Shown one piece after another: positions 54,880-64,000 of a stretch of 64,000 nucleotides of DNA. The stretch comes from Acephala macrosclerotiorum. Taxonomy: Eukaryota > Ascomycota > Leotiomycetes > Helotiales > Mollisiaceae. Within the stretch, counting starts at the first letter, position 1; each line of letters opens with the position of its first letter. Both the position numbers and the translations under genes were made by a program. Location of the stretch: assembly GCA_014904845.1 (NCBI GenBank), contig MU119223.1, positions 186,001 through 250,000 on the forward strand. Reading direction: 5' to 3'. The notes under the pieces are model-generated. The model saw only the letters and a list, made by a program, of their open reading frames with translations, was not told the DNA's origin and made no database searches.

Positions 54880-56043
54880 TCACAGCAAGACTTTCGTAGC
54901 CACACTAAGCAACCAAGCAGCATCTTGCCAGCCATCCGCTTCATCGTCCCTGAGGGGCGGTGGAACATCGCCTGGCAAAGGTTCCGTGATACCATCCAGA
55001 GTCCTTCTAGACGGCCTGGCAAATATCTCCGAGTCTTCTGCTTTCTCATCCGTCACTTCCGTATCATCCTCGCCGTCCTCATCAACAGCGAAAAGACTCC
55101 AGCCAAGCATTTTCTCGACCCATCCTCCAAGACCAATGTTGCTTGCTCGAGCGAGCTTCTTGATCATAGCTTCATCATTCTTCTCCTCATCTTGTTCGTC
55201 TTGCAGAGCCTCTTCATCGACATCCACAAAATCTGGCTCTGCGATATACTCCTCGCGGGCGAAGTCCCTCTGATCAAAGTATCCATCCCGTTCCCGTTCC
55301 CCAAATATTGGTGTGAACAATTGTGCCCTACTCCCACGCCTACTATTCCCTCTGCTACCAAAGCGACTCACGGGTCTGCTTCCATGTCCAGTCGCAGGCC
55401 CAAAGCTTAAGCTCCGCCTAGTCGCGAGGGGTGAGAATTCGTCATCGGCATCGAAACTTCCTCCCACAGCACTGCCTCTCCTACTGGCACCTCTGCTATT
55501 TTGTTCCCTTTCCCTCGCGAGTTCTCGCTCCAATTCTTCTTCATCCTCATCCCTTTGTCCTGTTAGACTTGTCGAGCTCGCCCTTGACACCAGCCACGAT
55601 TGACCTTTCGACTCTCTTGTGGACGACGAAATGGCAGCACCGGCTCGCAGAAGCCAATCCGAATCACTTCTATCTTTAGCAGACAGTGTATAATCATCCT
55701 TCGCAACCACTTTCCTCAACCTCGTGCCGCCTGGTGTAGTCGCTCCAGACCGAGGCTGTTTTCGGGCAGCGAGGAGATGTGTGCTTGATTTCGACTTGGG
55801 TATTGAAAGGTCTAACGGTTTGCGAATAGATACTCGAGATGAGGAGCGAGAGAGAATTGATGGTGTAGTTGGTGCCGAGCGACCTTCGATGTAGGACACA
55901 TGATGGGCGGATTCCGGGAGGGCGTCTGGGTCGGAGAGGGGAAGTCGAGTCGTCAATGGCGCAAGGGTTGGGTGATTGAGGTTTGTATGGGAGCGGCTGT
56001 TGTGCTTCCAGTGGGGAGAGTGTTGGTTGTATGCGATGTCCAT
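54880..56043 (-). CDS. DUF3984 family protein
   Basis: 387 residues in one exon, from the ATG at 56043 (MDIAYNQHSPHWKH). The frame stays open upstream for ~68 codons but that part is poorly protein-like. Features: a Ser/Pro-rich N-terminus with SAPTTPSILSRSSSRVSIRK, then the DUF3984 signature SDSDWLLRAGAAISSSTRESKGQSWLVSRASSTSL, an acidic-basic helix (DEDEEELERELAREREQNSRG), an RRGS-rich region (RGNSRRGSRAQLFTPIFGERERDGYFD), and a conserved C-terminal part with IGLGGWVEKMLGWSLF and acidic stretches. There is no membrane segment. Many RxxS motifs suggest phosphorylation. The family is fungal and its function is unknown. Confidence 0.82.
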   Translation of the reverse strand: MDIAYNQHSPHWKHNSRSHTNLNHPTLAPLTTRLPLSDPDALPESAHHVSYIEGRSAPTTPSILSRSSSRVSIRKPLDLSIPKSKSSTHLLAARKQPRSGATTPGGTRLRKVVAKDDYTLSAKDRSDSDWLLRAGAAISSSTRESKGQSWLVSRASSTSLTGQRDEDEEELERELAREREQNSRGASRRGSAVGGSFDADDEFSPLATRRSLSFGPATGHGSRPVSRFGSRGNSRRGSRAQLFTPIFGERERDGYFDQRDFAREEYIAEPDFVDVDEEALQDEQDEEKNDEAMIKKLARASNIGLGGWVEKMLGWSLFAVDEDGEDDTEVTDEKAEDSEIFARPSRRTLDGITEPLPGDVPPPLRDDEADGWQDAAWLLSVATKVLL

Positions 56044-56520
56044 TGTACAGGGGGAGGGGGCCTGTAAAATGTCTGTTGTGCGAAGAGATAGGTTGGGAGA
56101 GCAGAGGCTGTGAGCTGACTTAAGAGGGAGCGTGATAATCTGGGGAAGTGGATCTAGCGGCTCTCGTCTTGCGGTGGACAAAAAAAAAAGCGAACTAAAT
56201 AGACACCCCATTACATTAAAAGCTACTTTTACTTCGACGGTGAGCACAATACGACAGCCTGCTCGAAAGTACCCAAAACCGAAGGAAATTGCAGAGTAGC
56301 TTCTCTATTTGAAAATGTTATTTATTTATTTAATTTGTGAATTTTTTTAGCAGCCCATGAACTGGATGCGCAAAGGGGGTGTCTTTAGTGTTTAATTAGT
56401 TCGCTGTCCCGCGGGCTCGTCAAAAATTTACTCGTGATTTGCAAGGGTCCACTATGTTTTGATATCAACCCCAGGAAACATGATCTTGAGGAGCTGGACA
56501 ATCTCAAAGAGACTGTGAAA
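56044..56520. other. Divergent intergenic region
   Basis: 477 bp between the starts of the DUF3984 gene (minus) and ELP1 (plus). Nearest ELP1 (56434-56520) the ELP1 frame is open without an ATG. An AT-rich tract at 56310-56350 is the only clear feature. Confidence 0.5.
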
Positions 56521-59500
56521 ATGCGAAACCTCAGAAATACTCGATATGATCGGTGGAAACCTCCCGCTCAGTTTGAGGGACGACCTTTGACAGCGGCAAC
56601 CTGGGACCTCGCCAATGACTCCGTCCTGTGCACTTTTGGACCAAGCGAGAATGATGCTCTTATTGACCTCGTGAGGGTCAATGTAGACTCAAATCCACAG
56701 TATGTTATCCTGCAAATATTCTTCTACTTATCTTACAAAGTATTAGTGAACACACAATCATCACATCTTGGGATGCGCCTTGTCCAAATCCGGACCTAGC
56801 TTGTGACGAGGTCTTGAGTCTTCATTATTTCGGAGATAGTCTGACAGCATGTCTCGTCTTAGCTGGTGGAGACATTGTGGTCGTCAGAGAGGAACCTCTT
56901 TCTGGAGAAGACCGGATTGAGATTGTTGGTTCTATTGATGCAGGCATCACTGCAGCAAGATGGTCACCAGACGAGGAACTTCTTGCCATTACCACCAAGG
57001 CAAATACTGTTGTCTTCATGAGTAGAGGTTTTGAGGGTGTAACAGATGTGACTATGACTTCAGAAGATCTTAAGGCATCCAATCATGTATCAGTGGGCTG
57101 GGGCAAGAAGGAAACCCAATTTCATGGACGAGGAGCCAAGGCTTTGCGAGACCCAACTATGCCAGAGAAGATTGACCAGGGTGTCTTGAGTCCCAAGGAT
57201 GATCTCAGAGCTTCAATAAGTTGGAGAGGTGACGGTGCATATCTTTCTATTTCCACCATCGAAGGCGGATCCAGGCGAATCGTCCGTGTGTATTCGAGAG
57301 AAGGAGTATTGGACAGTGTCAGCGAGCCAGTCGATGGATTGGAGGGTGCCTTGAGCTGGAGACCAGCTGGCAATTTGATTGCCGGTATTCAGAGATTTAA
57401 TGATCGTGTCGACGTTGTTTTCTTCGAAAGGAATGGGTTAAGACACGGCCAATTCAGTCTTCGTCTGACCCCTGAGCAACTTCAACACCCTGATCAGCGC
57501 ATCAAATTACAATGGAACTCCGACTCGACCGTCCTTGCCGTAATACTGGCGGACTGTACTCAGTTATGGACTATAGGTAACTACTATTGGTATCTCAAGC
57601 ATGAAGTTGCCACTAGAGATTTACTGTCCATCAATCCCGTGGTCTGGCATCCAGAAAAATCGCTACGTTTCATGGCGGCTGCATCGGGTGAGTAACCCTC
57701 TATACTTCCTCATCATATGCTAACAGGATGTAGATAGTTTTACTTCAATTGACTACATCTTCACGACTTCTGGAGGCTCTATAGTGCCGCCTAAAGACTA
57801 CGGACCTGTCGCAGTCATTGATGGCAAAGCGATTAAGGTCACACCATTTCGAACTGCCAATATCCCACCTCCAATGGCCTTGTACGAGCTTGAAGTACAA
57901 TCTCATGCCATTGACGTAGCATTTAATGCCGACACTTCTCTGATAGCGGTCTTACACGGCAATGGGATTGCCATTTTCGAATGGAAAGATGTCACCGTGC
58001 CGTCTGCATCACCAACATTGACTGGACGAGCTACGTTTACAAATAGAGAGGGTCAGCAACTTGTCTATCAGCAGATATGCTTTGTTGGAACCAATGAAGT
58101 ATTGGTCATGAAGCGTTCTGAAGATGGCTCCGTTGTTGAGCGATATGGCTTTGACGACGATACTGGCAGGATGGAATTGGCTTCCTCTGAGCCAACTTTA
58201 ACTCCTGTTGCTTGCACGCTATCAAGCTTCTTTCAAAATGGTGTGGCGTACCCATACGTGCAAGGCAAGGCAGGAGACTTGCATAGTCTTACCTCCACAG
58301 ACCAATCGCTTTCGCATCGTAAATTTCCCAGCTATCTTCCCTGGGTAGACATTTGGAATGGCCATGATCCTATTGCCTTTGGTATGTCTAGAAATGGCCA
58401 TCTATATGCAAATTCGCGCCTTCTGGTCAAGAACTGCACTTCTTTCCTCGTCACTACAGCTCATCTTATTCTCACTACGACAACTCACCTGCTTAAGTTC
58501 GTGCATATCACCGATGTCAACGGTATGTATCTCTGCTGTTGCTTTTATGACATCGCTAATTGAAACTAGATTTGGAAGTCCCTCCTGATGACCCAGAGAA
58601 AGATGAGCGATGCAGGAGCATTGAGCGTGGTGCTCGGCTAGTAACAGCAATGCCTACCTCCCTTAGCCTTATCCTGCAGATGCCTCGGGGAAATCTAGAA
58701 ACCATCTTTCCACGAGCTATGGTTCTGGCAGGAATTCGAAAGCTTATTGATGAAAAGAATTATAAAAGAGCCTTCACCCATTGTAGGACACAACGAGTCG
58801 ACATGAACCTTCTCTACGACCATGCACCAGAGCAATTTCTAGCCAATGTGCCTCTCTTCATTGATCAAGTCAAGAAGATCACTTATATTGATCTGTTCCT
58901 ATCCTCGCTAAGGGAGGAAGATGTCACACAGAGCATGTACAAGGAGACAAGAGTCATGCCTACGCAGGAGAATGGAATCCCGATGACCAACGATGTCAAC
59001 GGAACTACCCAACCTGAATCAACCTTCAAGAAGGGCTTGAAGGTCAATCAAATTTGCGATGCATTCCTTGAAGTCTTGAAAACTAGAACCTCCACCAACC
59101 TACAGAACATTATTACAGCAAATGTCTGCAAATCACCTCCAGCTCTTGATGACGGCCTACTTTTAGTTGCTCAGCTTATGGAGGCGGATTCTCAAATGGC
59201 GGACAAGGCAGTAGAACATATTTGCTTCCTCGCAGATGTCAACAAGCTTTATGACAATGCCCTTGGTCTCTACAATCTCGACCTGGCTCTCCTTGTTGCA
59301 CAGCAATCTCAAAAGGACCCTAGAGAGTACCTCCCATTCATGCAAAATCTACAAGAGATGGCCGAGCTCCGCCGCCGCTTCAGTATCGACGACCACCTTG
59401 GTCGATATAACAAAGCCCTCTCACATCTCCATGCCCTAGATGCCTTCTCCGAACTCCAAACCTACACTCAAAAACACATCCTCTACAAAGATGCTCTCTC

Positions 59501-60605
59501 CCTCTACCGCTATAACCCCTCCCAACACGCCACTCTCACAAATCTCTACGCCCAATACCTGGAATCAAAATCCTCCTTCAAAGAAGCCGGTCTAGCTTAC
59601 GAATCCCTCCACAACTACTCAAAAGCCACCTCCTGCTACCTCTCCTCTGGCCCCTCCAGCTGGCGCCAATCCCTCTTCTGCGCCCTCTCCCAAACACCAC
59701 CCATCTCCGGCCCCGCGCTCACAGACCTAGCCACAACTCTCTACGAAGCACTGATAGAAAGCAAAGACTACTTCGCCGCCGCTACCATCCAACTCGACTA
59801 CTTATCCTCGATCCCTAACGCTTGCCGTACTTTCTGCAAAGGCTACTTCTTCGCTGATGCTTTTCATCTCATTGCGCGGAAACGGGTACCAGAATTGTTG
59901 GAAGAAGTCATCGATCCTTGCTTAGGTGAAGCATTGGCTTCCTCCACTGAACTGCTTTCGGATTGTAAAACACAGCTCTTGGCCCAAGTCCCACGTATCC
60001 GCGAGCTTCGCGCAAAGGCTTTAGCTGATCCATTAGCCTTTTATGAAGGTGAACGAGGAGGCGATGGAGAGCTACCGGATGATGTTAGTGTAGCGGCCAG
60101 TTCTCGAATTTCGACGAATAGGAGTCTGTTTACTAGATACACCGGGAAGGGAGGGAGTGTAGGCACCGCAGGGACGGGTGTTAGCAGGGCGACGAGTAAG
60201 AATCGAAGGAGGGAGGAGCGGAAGAGAGCTAGGGGGAAGAAAGGGAGTGTTTATGAGGAGGAGTATCTGGTTAATAGTGTTAGGAGGTTGATTGAGAGGG
60301 TTGAGAGTGTTCGAGGAGAAGTGGGACGTTTGGTGGAGGGGCTGGTGAGGAGGGGGATGTGGGAGCGTGCTCGAGCTATAGAGTCTGCTTTGGCAGAGGT
60401 TGTGGAGATGTGTAGGGGGTGTGTGCCGGAGGTCTTTGGGACGGATGAAGCTGTGAAGACACAGGGCGAGGTTGAGAATGGGGTTGAGGGGTACAGAGCT
60501 GTTGGTGGAGATGCAGTGTTCCAGGAGAGTCTTGAGGCAGCTGGGAAGAAGAAAGAGGCTCCGGTTATTGCTGCATTTGAAAAGTTGTCTTTGCTGGGAA
60601 CATAG
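56521..60605 (+). CDS. ELP1: Elongator complex protein 1 (Elp1/Iki3)
   Basis: Exons 56521-56699, 56747-57687, 57734-58522 and 58570-60605 give 1314 residues, the usual size. Elp1 scaffolds the Elongator complex, which modifies wobble uridines of cytoplasmic tRNAs. The start MRNLRNTRYDRWKPP is the family N-terminus. Two WD40 propellers fill the first ~740 residues (TAATWDLANDSVLCTFGPSEND, ITAARWSPDEELLAITT, ASISWRGDGAYLSIST, LSWRPAGNLIAGIQ). The rest is TPR-like and helical (AFTHCRTQRVDMNLLYDHAPEQFL, DHLGRYNKALSHLHAL, EAGLAYESLHNYSKAT). Near residue 1180 is the conserved basic stretch SKNRRREERKRARGKKGS, linked to tRNA binding in yeast Elp1. The introns are 46-47 nt. The first join (NP-HEHTIITSWDAP) is the least certain. 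Confidence 0.93.
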
Positions 60606-60892
60606 ATGTAGATTTGCAATCAATGATCATCTTGACAACAACGTCTTGGACCGTGTTTGTCGCCTAGTGCCTCAATTACTCTGAAGTGAGATACCGAGGG
60701 TTAGAAACCTTCAAGAAGTCTTTCACTGCTTTAATTAATGTACGCTTGATAATAGCAAAGTAACGCCATGTCTAAACTATCGAAGTATAGTTGTCCCCAC
60801 GAAATAAAAATCCAACGCATAACGCCTGTACCGATCGCTATGTCGGCAGCCCTTTCTAAGATTTCTATCCCATGAAGAGCTGCATCCAATAT

Positions 60893-61289
60893 TTATTCTC
60901 CCGTTGCGTCGACTGTAGCTGGGTCGAATGTAGCTAGGGTGATGAAGTGCATCAACTCTCTACGTTGGTTGAAAACCTGTTCGACCCGATTCTCGTCGCG
61001 CTTGCCTTTAAATGCAGCAGCGCAGAAAATTAGGAACGGCCGAAGTTATCAGTCAGTAGTACACGAAGTAACGAAGAAGAAAGGAGAGACTGACCCAATC
61101 ATAACAGTCACGGATCTCGCAAAGCTCACCATTGCAGATTCCGCATCCATCAAGGCAACAATATTGTTCAATGTTGATTTGACGCTCATAGATAGCGTTG
61201 CTTTTCGGAGTAGCTTCACGTTCAACAAGAACCTTGAGCATTGGTGATTTCTTGACGAACGGCGATAGCTTCGCATTCTGCAACGGCAT
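60893..61289 (-). CDS. Small unrecognised Cys-containing protein, two exons
   Basis: Exon 1 is 61289-61095 and exon 2 is 61000-60893, joined by a 94-nt intron (GTCAGT donor, GCAAG acceptor), giving 100 residues. Exon 1 contains a Cys-rich core with spacing CC-x3-C-x-C-x4-C-x4-C (QYCCLDGCGICNGELCEIRDC), preceded by a basic stretch (KLSPFVKKSPMLKVLVERE). Exon 2 reads RDENRVEQVFNQRRELMHFITLATFDPATVDATGE. The two exons together look like real protein, while frames on the opposite strand do not. The frame continues upstream of the ATG to an acceptor-like TTGTAG, so one more 5' exon is possible. The cysteines could bind zinc. I do not recognise a family. Confidence 0.5.
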
Positions 61290-61938
61290 CACGTCGAGCG
61301 GCTTAGCCTCTTCTGATTGGGATTGGTTCTGCGAAAGCTACAAGGAGAAGGTTAGGGAAGGGTATTATGAATGTTGTAATGATGTTGATTTGAGGTTATT
61401 GACGATTTTGTTTGAAGATGTAGGGTTGAAGGTTGTAAAGGATATAGTGGTGGAGATTAAATGAACGGACGTTCTTGAGAAGTAACAAGATAGGACGGAG
61501 AGGAATGGATACAAGTTGTAGCAATTCTGACTTGGAATAAAGCTGAGCGAGTAAAGCAGTATGGTGAACATGAAAGGTTTCTTAGCATCGCTGTATAGCA
61601 ATGTGCTCGGAGCATCATTGCAGACGAAGTCTTGATGCTATTCTCTATATGCCATTGACTTCGACAGCGGTAGAGACTTTCGGCTGACGAAAGTGACCTC
61701 GCAATTTCTGCTCTGCTGAAGACATCCAAAGCTCTAACAAAGCTTCCAAAAAGCAGATGTGTAATTCACTCACCATATGATCTTACACCAAGGCAACTCA
61801 AAGACTCTCCGCATGTAATAGTATACAGCTTTTCATACCAAGTAGAGATAGTCTATACGCCTCTCTACTACGCAGCATTTTACAACGCCGCCAATGCCCT
61901 GGTGCTATACAGACGATCTTCCATACATATCTTACACA
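61290..61938. other. Intergenic region, nothing recognised
   Basis: 649 bp between the small Cys protein gene and the uL24m stop, both on the minus strand. It may hold an extra 5' exon and the promoter of the small gene. Frames on both strands have no recognisable content. Confidence 0.45.
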
Positions 61939-63079
61939 TCAAGCTGCCAAAGGTAGTGGTGCCTTTGCTAGCTGTCTCTTCTTTGCAATGACCTGCCCAA
62001 TCCTCTCCAACATTTCGGGGGTGAGCTTGCCCTTGCCCTTCGCTTTCCGCAGCTTTCTCTCTTGTCGGTTGATCTCCTTCAATGGCGTTCGCATCTCGGC
62101 TGCCATCTTTTTCTTCTCTTCCACAGCACGGTCTTCGGCCAGCTTGGCTTCGATATACTCGGGATCATGCCTCGTTCGGAACTTTGAAAATTTGTTCCGT
62201 AGCTCATCGATCACAGTCCCTGGCATAGGAGGTCGTAATAAACTCGGCACAAAAGTCTTCTCCTCGACGTCCATTCTCAAAGTGTCGTCTGGACCGTCTT
62301 TATGTTCTTTCTTCTCTATTATGGGCCAAGGGATGTTGATATTTAATCCTGGGACTACGCGCTTCCATTTCGTTGTGCGGAGATGGCGATCATGCCAGAA
62401 TCCAGTATTGATCAACTTTTTGATGATTACGTCTCGAGTGATGCCTGTTTCCGGGTCCGAGAGGGGGTAGACGAGTCGGACGGACTTGAGAGGGACGGGC
62501 TTCTCGACCGTACGGATGGGACGTTTGTCTGGATCTTGTTCGTTGATCATGTATGAAGGGATAGCGACATCAATCTAGAAATTAATTGTTAGCAAGTGTT
62601 TCTTGAACTCAGCCTAGAAGAGCGTGAAGAAAGCGTACCAAGTTCAATCCTTCAACAGTACACTCCGCTCTAGAAGGATCCGTCGACAGGACCTTGCCAA
62701 TCTTTCCTTTATCCCTTCCCTCCACTATCACCACTCTATCATTTTTGACTATGTTCAGGTATCTTCCTCCCACAGTCTTTAATGCTTCAGGCCTATCTTT
62801 GTAGTGGAGAAGAGTCCCTCTCATCCGCTGCGTATGAACGGTACCAAACGTGTCCTTCGAATCTCCTACATCTCTCCTAGGGGCCAATGGTCCCAATTCC
62901 CAGTCCTCTCTTCTGTTGAGCCTCGCCTGCTTTATTTGGCCCGTGGCCTCACGCTTTAGATGTCGGTCCTGCTCTCTGTTGGATTTCGCCCATTCTCGCG
63001 TCGTCCTATCCTTTCGTTTCGCGAGTCGTCGTGCAGCCTGCTTCTCGGCGAGTATGGAGCGCCGTATGACCTTCTGCAT
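61939..63079 (-). CDS. MRPL40: Mitochondrial ribosomal protein uL24m
   Basis: Exon 1 is 63079-62639 and exon 2 is 62574-61939 (GTACGC donor, TTCTAG acceptor, phase 0); 358 residues. The KOW motif of the uL24 family is clear (NIVKNDRVVIVEGRDKGKIGKVLS) and continues through AECTVEGLNL-IDVAIPSYM across the intron. The N-terminus is Arg/Lys-rich (MQKVIRRSILAEKQAARRLAKRK), fitting mitochondrial import and rRNA contact. The long C-terminal extension (SVRLVYPLSDPETGITRDVIIKKL, WKRVVPGLNINIPWP, then a basic coiled tail) is as in yeast Mrpl40. It is a large-subunit protein of the mitochondrial ribosome. Confidence 0.9.
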
Positions 63080-64000
63080 GACTGTAGCGAGGTGAGGCGG
63101 ATTGGGTGTGGAGGGCTGTTGTGGACTGAGTTGTAACTTTTTTGGAGAGCTCGATATTTAGCTCTTGGCGCGCTAGCTAAATTTAACAGCTAGCACGTGA
63201 TCATGGTTTTTTGACTTGTCAAGGGTGAGAGTTAAGGTCAATGTGATTTACTGAGTATTACGAGGTTTGATTGATTTGTGATCATTTGCGAGGCTGATGT
63301 AAGTAAGAAGATCATAGGGCTGAGGGTTGCACAGTTTGGTGAAGGATCTTGGTGAAGGACCTATGGAAGCTCGGCGGCTCTGGCGTGGCATGGCTTCACC
63401 CCTATCCGCGCGTAATTATTTTTTGCCGAACAAAGATCCTCAAGCTCCGACAGTCCTCGATACTTGGCTGTTGGCACCGCTGCCAGGTGGCAAGACATGT
63501 GAGTGCCATCGTGACCTCAATGTTCGACTTCGGTTGGAAGTTGAGGATTCTTTCCGGTCCCAAAAACATGTCAGGTTTGTACTTACTGGACATCGAAGAG
63601 CAGAACAGTTGACAAAAACTCTGCGAGTCCTGAAGTCCTGCATCTCAACGACCGGCTAAGCTTCGCCTCATACGCTGAGCATGGACAGGGGACGCGATCG
63701 CGATTGGCCCTGTTTCTCCAGACTCACTATGTAGTGCAGACGCTGCAGTCATCGCAGAACATGTCATTCTTTCAGCTGTGCAAGGACTTTGGCACTCGCT
63801 GAATTGGTGGCTCGGAACCCGTCGTTGCAGCCGGCAGATCCCCCCTAATGCAACTCGGTCTCGACTCTTCGCATTTAATACAAGGCGAGCGGCGGCCTCG
63901 TAGGCAGGTGCTGAGTACGGAAAAATATGCTGATTCCGGTCCGATATTTAGGTCGGAGGTAAGCCTGATGATGACTTACGGTATTCCCACAGGTATACAG
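63080..64000. other. Terminal region, nothing recognised
   Basis: It lies upstream of the uL24m start and runs to the window end. The promoter of uL24m should be in the first few hundred bases. Frames around 63327-63659 occur in three registers without protein-like character. A gene may begin beyond the edge. Confidence 0.45.

Noticed and set aside
63327..63659. 110-codon plus-strand frame near the window end
   Set aside because: Open in several registers, no family resemblance, and no start or splice evidence.

Overview
The window is nuclear DNA from a filamentous ascomycete (Pezizomycotina). The evidence is many short GT-AG introns (about 46-190 nt), a gene roughly every 2 kb on both strands with no operons, and fungal single-copy genes: Cdc10-type septin, Ski8, Elp1, the Ydc2 resolvase, glutathione reductase, mitochondrial bL32 and uL24, and fungal-only families (DUF2855, DUF3984, a DUF7598-like protein). 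The style resembles Leotiomycetes, but that is a weak inference. Where I give exons, I joined them by consensus splice sites, and in every such model but one the coding length is a multiple of three; the exception is the GPI-protein gene at 34.5-35.2 kb, whose last intron is unresolved.

Layout. 0-10 kb: the 3' end of an unknown gene, a large PARP-type ADP-ribosyltransferase, a conserved unknown, a DUF2855 protein, and a repeat-rich gap with two copies of a small inverted-repeat element, a 589-bp TA-flanked element and a GGA microsatellite. 10-19 kb: a short RecQ helicase, two unknowns and glutathione reductase with a built-in mitochondrial/cytosolic start choice. 19-22 kb: a decayed RutA-type pyrimidine monooxygenase, then a 251-bp inverted-repeat element. 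22-37 kb: a multi-pass membrane protein with a large glycosylated ectodomain, a nucleolar RRM protein, an SDR, an SMN homologue, a secreted cupredoxin, Ydc2, a small GPI-type protein and Ski8. 37-44 kb: bL32m, septin, guanylate kinase, a tetraspan protein and a SERF protein. 44-53 kb: a paralogue of the 22-kb membrane protein, a RidA-amine oxidase fusion broken by one TGA, an FMN-dependent hydroxyacid oxidase and a ketopantoate reductase. 53-64 kb: a macro-domain protein, DUF3984, Elp1, a small hidden gene and uL24m.

Functional links are modest. An ADP-ribosyltransferase and a macro-domain protein (writer and possible reader/eraser) share the window but lie 50 kb apart. Several neighbours serve RNA or translation (SMN, Nop15-like, Ski8, Elp1, bL32m, uL24m), as expected for ordinary housekeeping chromatin. 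I see no biosynthetic cluster, CRISPR array, rRNA or confident tRNA. The most notable signals are the RutA relic with several independent lesions, the one-codon break in the RidA-amine oxidase gene, the two ectodomain paralogues with different introns and GC-AG donors, and three kinds of non-autonomous inverted-repeat elements.
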